Shown in pieces: positions 6,095-8,233 of a DNA stretch of 8,233 bases. Position numbers and translations under genes: made by a program. Source of the stretch: Chloroflexota bacterium (GTDB lineage Bacteria; Chloroflexota; UBA4733). The notes beneath the pieces are model-generated. The model searched no databases, had not been told where the DNA came from, and worked only from the letters and a program-made list of their open reading frames with translations. The stretch spans positions 1-8,233 of the forward strand of contig JANWJO010000226.1 of the NCBI GenBank assembly GCA_025449435.1. The letters run 5' to 3'. The number at the start of each line of letters is the position of its first letter. Positions within the stretch are counted from its first letter, which is position 1.

Positions 6095-7279
6095 TTAGTA
6101 GCTGCGCCAGGCGCGGCCGAACCAGCGCTGGATGCGGCCGGAGGCGTAGTTTCCTTTGTCGGCCAGATACTCCTCCGAGGGGCCATCGAGGTGCCCGAAA
6201 GGCCGCTGTCCACTGAGGAACGTCACGTCGACCCGCCCCACCTGCTCGTTGCCAAATTCTAAGTAGCAGATGCCGCGCCCACCATACGTCTCGGTCGCTG
6301 GCTGCCCACGGTGCTGCGCGATGATGGCTTCTGCAACAACGACACCCTGACCCTCAGCAAAGTTGCCGGCCTTGGGCGTGCCCACGCTCGTCACGTCGCC
6401 AATGGCGTATACATTGGGGAAGCGGGTTTCCAGCATCAACGAGTTCACGGGAATCCAGCCGCCCTCGCACATGCCCGATGCTTCGACCACAGCCGGCACA
6501 CGATGCACCGGAATACCAAGGAATAGGTCGTACGGCAGCTCGCTCCCGCCGCTCAGAAGCACCTGTTTGCGCCGCGGGTCGAGCGCCCTTACCAACTGCT
6601 CAGGGTGCCAGGCAATGCCACGCTCGGCGAAGGCCTTCAGTATCGCCCTCGACGCATCGGGCGCTGGCGGGATGGGCAGTCCAAACGGCATCACGAGGGC
6701 AATTGCTGATGCGCCGCGCAGGCCGCGCATGGTGAGGTATTCGTGCACCAACAACGTCGTTTCACTCGGCGCCGGCGGACACTTGAACGGTGTCGAGGTC
6801 ACACCCACGACGACGCTTCCGCCCTTAAACTGCTCCAACACGTCACGCGCCGCGAACGCGCCAGCCACCGTGTAGAACTCGTTGCCCCCTTCGACCAGCC
6901 CCGGTGTGGCCGCGGGATCGAGGTCAGCACCAAGGGCGACGACCAAGATGTCGCCCTGAAATATCCCGGCAGCGGTGTCGACCGAACGCGTGGCAGGGTC
7001 GATGGCGCGTATCGTGGTCTGGACGAAGCGAACGCCGGGCTTCACAATGTCGCGGTAGGGATGGCGTACCGCGTCCGGCACGGTACGGCCGAACATCACG
7101 TCGAGCTTGGAAAAGCCGAATACGAAGTCGCTGGATTGGTCGATCAACACGACCTCTACCTGGTCGCGGAGCGCCTCAGACAGCCGCGCCGTGACTTCGA
7201 GGCCGCCAAATCCGGCGCCCAACACCAACACTCGCAAGTCCCCGCTCCCATCTGCCGCCATTCGGAACGCGCCAGCCAT
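6095..7279 (-). CDS. FAD-dependent oxidoreductase of the sulfide:quinone oxidoreductase / FCSD family
   Basis: A flavoprotein of about 394 residues from ATG 7279. The FAD-binding dinucleotide loop VLVLGAGFGGLEVTARL is near residue 17-33, the second nucleotide motif is VYAIGDV (Asp295), and the PKAGNFAEGQG segment follows. A conserved Cys167 sits in FKCPPAPSETT and a second, Cys338, in GICYLEFG. Their context and spacing (171 residues) match the redox-active pair of flavocytochrome c sulfide dehydrogenase and sulfide:quinone reductase. The extra third cysteine of some quinone reductases is not seen. The C-terminus (GRIQRWFGRAWRSY) is basic and aromatic, and could touch the membrane. The likely role is sulfide oxidation to sulfur/polysulfide with electrons to quinone; an NADH-dehydrogenase-like role is possible. 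Start is uncertain: GTG 7399 or ATG 7261 are in frame. GTG 7399 lies inside the promoter region, and neither ATG has a clear ribosome site. An AAAGGAGGGA tract at 7358-7367 is not followed by a start codon. The gene is divergent from a siroheme reductase. Confidence 0.85.
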   Translation of the reverse strand: MAGAFRMAADGSGDLRVLVLGAGFGGLEVTARLSEALRDQVEVVLIDQSSDFVFGFSKLDVMFGRTVPDAVRHPYRDIVKPGVRFVQTTIRAIDPATRSVDTAAGIFQGDILVVALGADLDPAATPGLVEGGNEFYTVAGAFAARDVLEQFKGGSVVVGVTSTPFKCPPAPSETTLLVHEYLTMRGLRGASAIALVMPFGLPIPPAPDASRAILKAFAERGIAWHPEQLVRALDPRRKQVLLSGGSELPYDLFLGIPVHRVPAVVEASGMCEGGWIPVNSLMLETRFPNVYAIGDVTSVGTPKAGNFAEGQGVVVAEAIIAQHRGQPATETYGGRGICYLEFGNEQVGRVDVTFLSGQRPFGHLDGPSEEYLADKGNYASGRIQRWFGRAWRSY

Positions 7280-7370
7280 ACCAGCAGGCCGCTCGTCACC
7301 GCGATCGCACCGGTCCCATTCTAGCGCTTGCGTGACGGTGGCAGGATGGGACCCTTCTCCCTCCTTTCTC

Positions 7371-7400
7371 TTGACACCTCCCCGCCAACATCCGTACACT
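7371..7400 (+). promoter_or_regulatory. sigma-70-type promoter for the siroheme reductase gene
   Basis: A perfect -35 TTGACA (7371-7376) and a -10 TACACT (7395-7400) are separated by 18 bases. Transcription would begin near 7407, giving a leader of about 58 bases to GTG 7465. It is the best promoter in the window and ends exactly where the inverted repeat at 7401-7435 begins. Confidence 0.6.
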
Positions 7401-7428
7401 GTCTAAAGTCAAGTATTTGAATTGACAA
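7400..7428 (-). promoter_or_regulatory. possible divergent promoter for the flavoprotein gene
   Basis: On the minus strand TTGTCA (7423-7428) and TAGACA (7400-7405) are 17 bases apart. The -35 is good; the -10 matches only three of six consensus bases. It lies back-to-back with the plus-strand promoter and inside the inverted repeat. If used, transcription starts near 7393, which excludes GTG 7399 as the start and leaves a leader of more than 100 bases. Confidence 0.3.
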
Positions 7429-7435
7429 AGTAGAC
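7401..7435. promoter_or_regulatory. AT-rich imperfect inverted repeat, candidate operator
   Basis: GTCTA (7401-7405) mirrors TAGAC (7431-7435), GTCAA (7408-7412) mirrors TTGAC (7422-7426), and TCAA/TTTGA mirror at 7409-7420. The dyads are nested but their centres differ by one to three bases. The element is markedly AT-rich in a GC-rich window and covers the start point of the plus-strand promoter as well as the minus-strand promoter. That is the expected place for a repressor controlling both divergent genes. The regulator is not in the window and its family cannot be named. Confidence 0.45.
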
Positions 7436-7464
7436 AACCTGCTTGGCTCGGCGAGGAGACCATC

Positions 7465-8233
7465 GTGCCGGAAGCACCGTCCTTCGAGCTTGCGCTCAAG
7501 CGCAACTCCATCGAACGCCTGAAGAAGGAAAAGGCCCCCCTCACCATCGTTAACGAACTGCCCGACCTGATTGAGCGTGGCTACGAGGCAATTTCTGAGG
7601 AAGACATCGTCCGCTTTCAGTGGTACGGCCTGTACCACGACCGGCCCAAAGTCGGCACGTTTATGCTGCGCGTCAAGATTCCCAGCGGCATCTTGAGTCC
7701 GCTCAAGCTGCGCACCATTGGCGAGCTATCGGAATATTATGGGCGCGGCGAAGGGGAGCTCACCACGCGCCAGAACATCCAGTTGCACTGGATTAAGCTA
7801 GAGCACCTGCCCGACCTGTTTGCCAAGCTCAAGGCGGCGGGCCTCACCACGGCTGGCGGCTGCGGCGACTGCGTGCGCAACATCACCGGCTGCCCGGTGG
7901 CTGGCATCGATGCCGGCGAAGCCTTCGATTGCACACCGCTCATCGAGGAAGCAGCGACGTTCTTCTCGGGACATCCGGTGTACTCCGACCTACCGCGCAA
8001 GCACAAGATCACTATTTCCACGTGCGCACACCAGTGCAACGCGCCGGCCATCAACTGCATCTCCCTGATCGGTACCGAGCAAGCCGGGCAGCGCGGCTAC
8101 GCCATGCGCGTGGGCGGCGGCTTGTCCACGGTGCCCCGGCTCGCCCAACGCCTGGGCGTGTTCGTACCGGAGTCCGAGGCGCTGGAGGTGCTGCGCGCCA
8201 CCCTGGACGCCTGGCGTACCAACCCCACCTACC
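7465..8233 (+). CDS. siroheme-dependent nitrite/sulfite reductase, N-terminal half, cut by window end
   Basis: The first 256 residues of a ferredoxin-type nitrite/sulfite reductase (full length usually ~520-600). Start GTG 7465 has GAGGAG (7453-7458) six bases upstream. The ferredoxin-like half-domain is recognisable: QWYGLYHDRPKVGTFMLRVK (from residue 52), LTTRQNIQLHWI with Arg102, GDCVRNITGCPVAGID with Arg138, and DLPRKHKITIS with Lys179 and Lys181. These match the Arg/Arg/Lys/Lys positions that bind siroheme and substrate anion in sulfite reductase. The cysteines that carry the [4Fe-4S]-siroheme centre belong to the unseen second half. The enzyme makes a six-electron reduction, nitrite to ammonia or sulfite to sulfide. 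The available half does not decide which. The half seen is unusually cysteine-rich (133, 136, 143, 156, 187, 191, 198). Opposite it, across a shared control region, is a sulfide-oxidoreductase-like flavoprotein, which slightly favours a sulfur role. Confidence 0.93.
   Translation, partial: MPEAPSFELALKRNSIERLKKEKAPLTIVNELPDLIERGYEAISEEDIVRFQWYGLYHDRPKVGTFMLRVKIPSGILSPLKLRTIGELSEYYGRGEGELTTRQNIQLHWIKLEHLPDLFAKLKAAGLTTAGGCGDCVRNITGCPVAGIDAGEAFDCTPLIEEAATFFSGHPVYSDLPRKHKITISTCAHQCNAPAINCISLIGTEQAGQRGYAMRVGGGLSTVPRLAQRLGVFVPESEALEVLRATLDAWRTNPTY

Noticed and set aside
6743..7324. 193-residue plus-strand open frame opposite the flavoprotein
   Set aside because: Shadow of a GC-rich coding gene; the opposite strand has clear FAD and cysteine motifs.
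7321..7638. 105-residue minus-strand open frame across the divergent promoter
   Set aside because: Overlaps the start of the reductase and the promoter region, with no motif or ribosome site.

Overview
The window is GC-rich bacterial DNA with six protein-coding genes, two of them cut by the window edges. GTG starts are common and the intergenic DNA carries G-run/C-run palindromes. Gene content and style fit a Chloroflexota-like or similar high-GC environmental bacterium, but this is a weak inference: no rRNA or other phylogenetic marker is present.

Layout. (1) 1-2557, minus strand: the N-terminal ~852 residues of an RND-family (AcrB-like) efflux permease whose C-terminal end lies outside the window. 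(2) 2558-3161: a ~600-base gene-free stretch with C/G-run hairpins, a very strong 47-base palindrome and a second nested hairpin. (3) 3162-3989, plus: a NagD-type HAD phosphatase. (4) 3986-5035, minus: a zinc-dependent medium-chain alcohol/polyol dehydrogenase. It converges on the phosphatase so tightly that the two stop codons overlap. (5) 5165-6022, plus: a beta-class DNA methyltransferase (DPPF...FAGSGTT), transcribed divergently from the dehydrogenase, with no restriction enzyme in view. (6) 6095-7279, minus: a flavoprotein of the sulfide:quinone oxidoreductase / flavocytochrome c sulfide dehydrogenase family with both expected redox cysteines. (7) 7465-8233, plus, cut by the window end: the N-terminal half of a siroheme nitrite/sulfite reductase.

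How the genes fit together. The most coherent unit is the divergent pair at 6095-8233. The flavoprotein and the siroheme reductase start on either side of a short AT-rich region (about 7371-7435) that holds overlapping, oppositely oriented promoter-like sequences and an imperfect inverted repeat. This looks like a shared, regulated control region for inorganic sulfur (or nitrite) redox metabolism. The efflux pump, HAD phosphatase, dehydrogenase and methyltransferase appear to be independent housekeeping or accessory genes. No mobile element, CRISPR array, RNA gene or clearly novel multi-gene system was found. The best candidates for a second look are the divergent sulfur-type control region and the structured 2558-3161 spacer.
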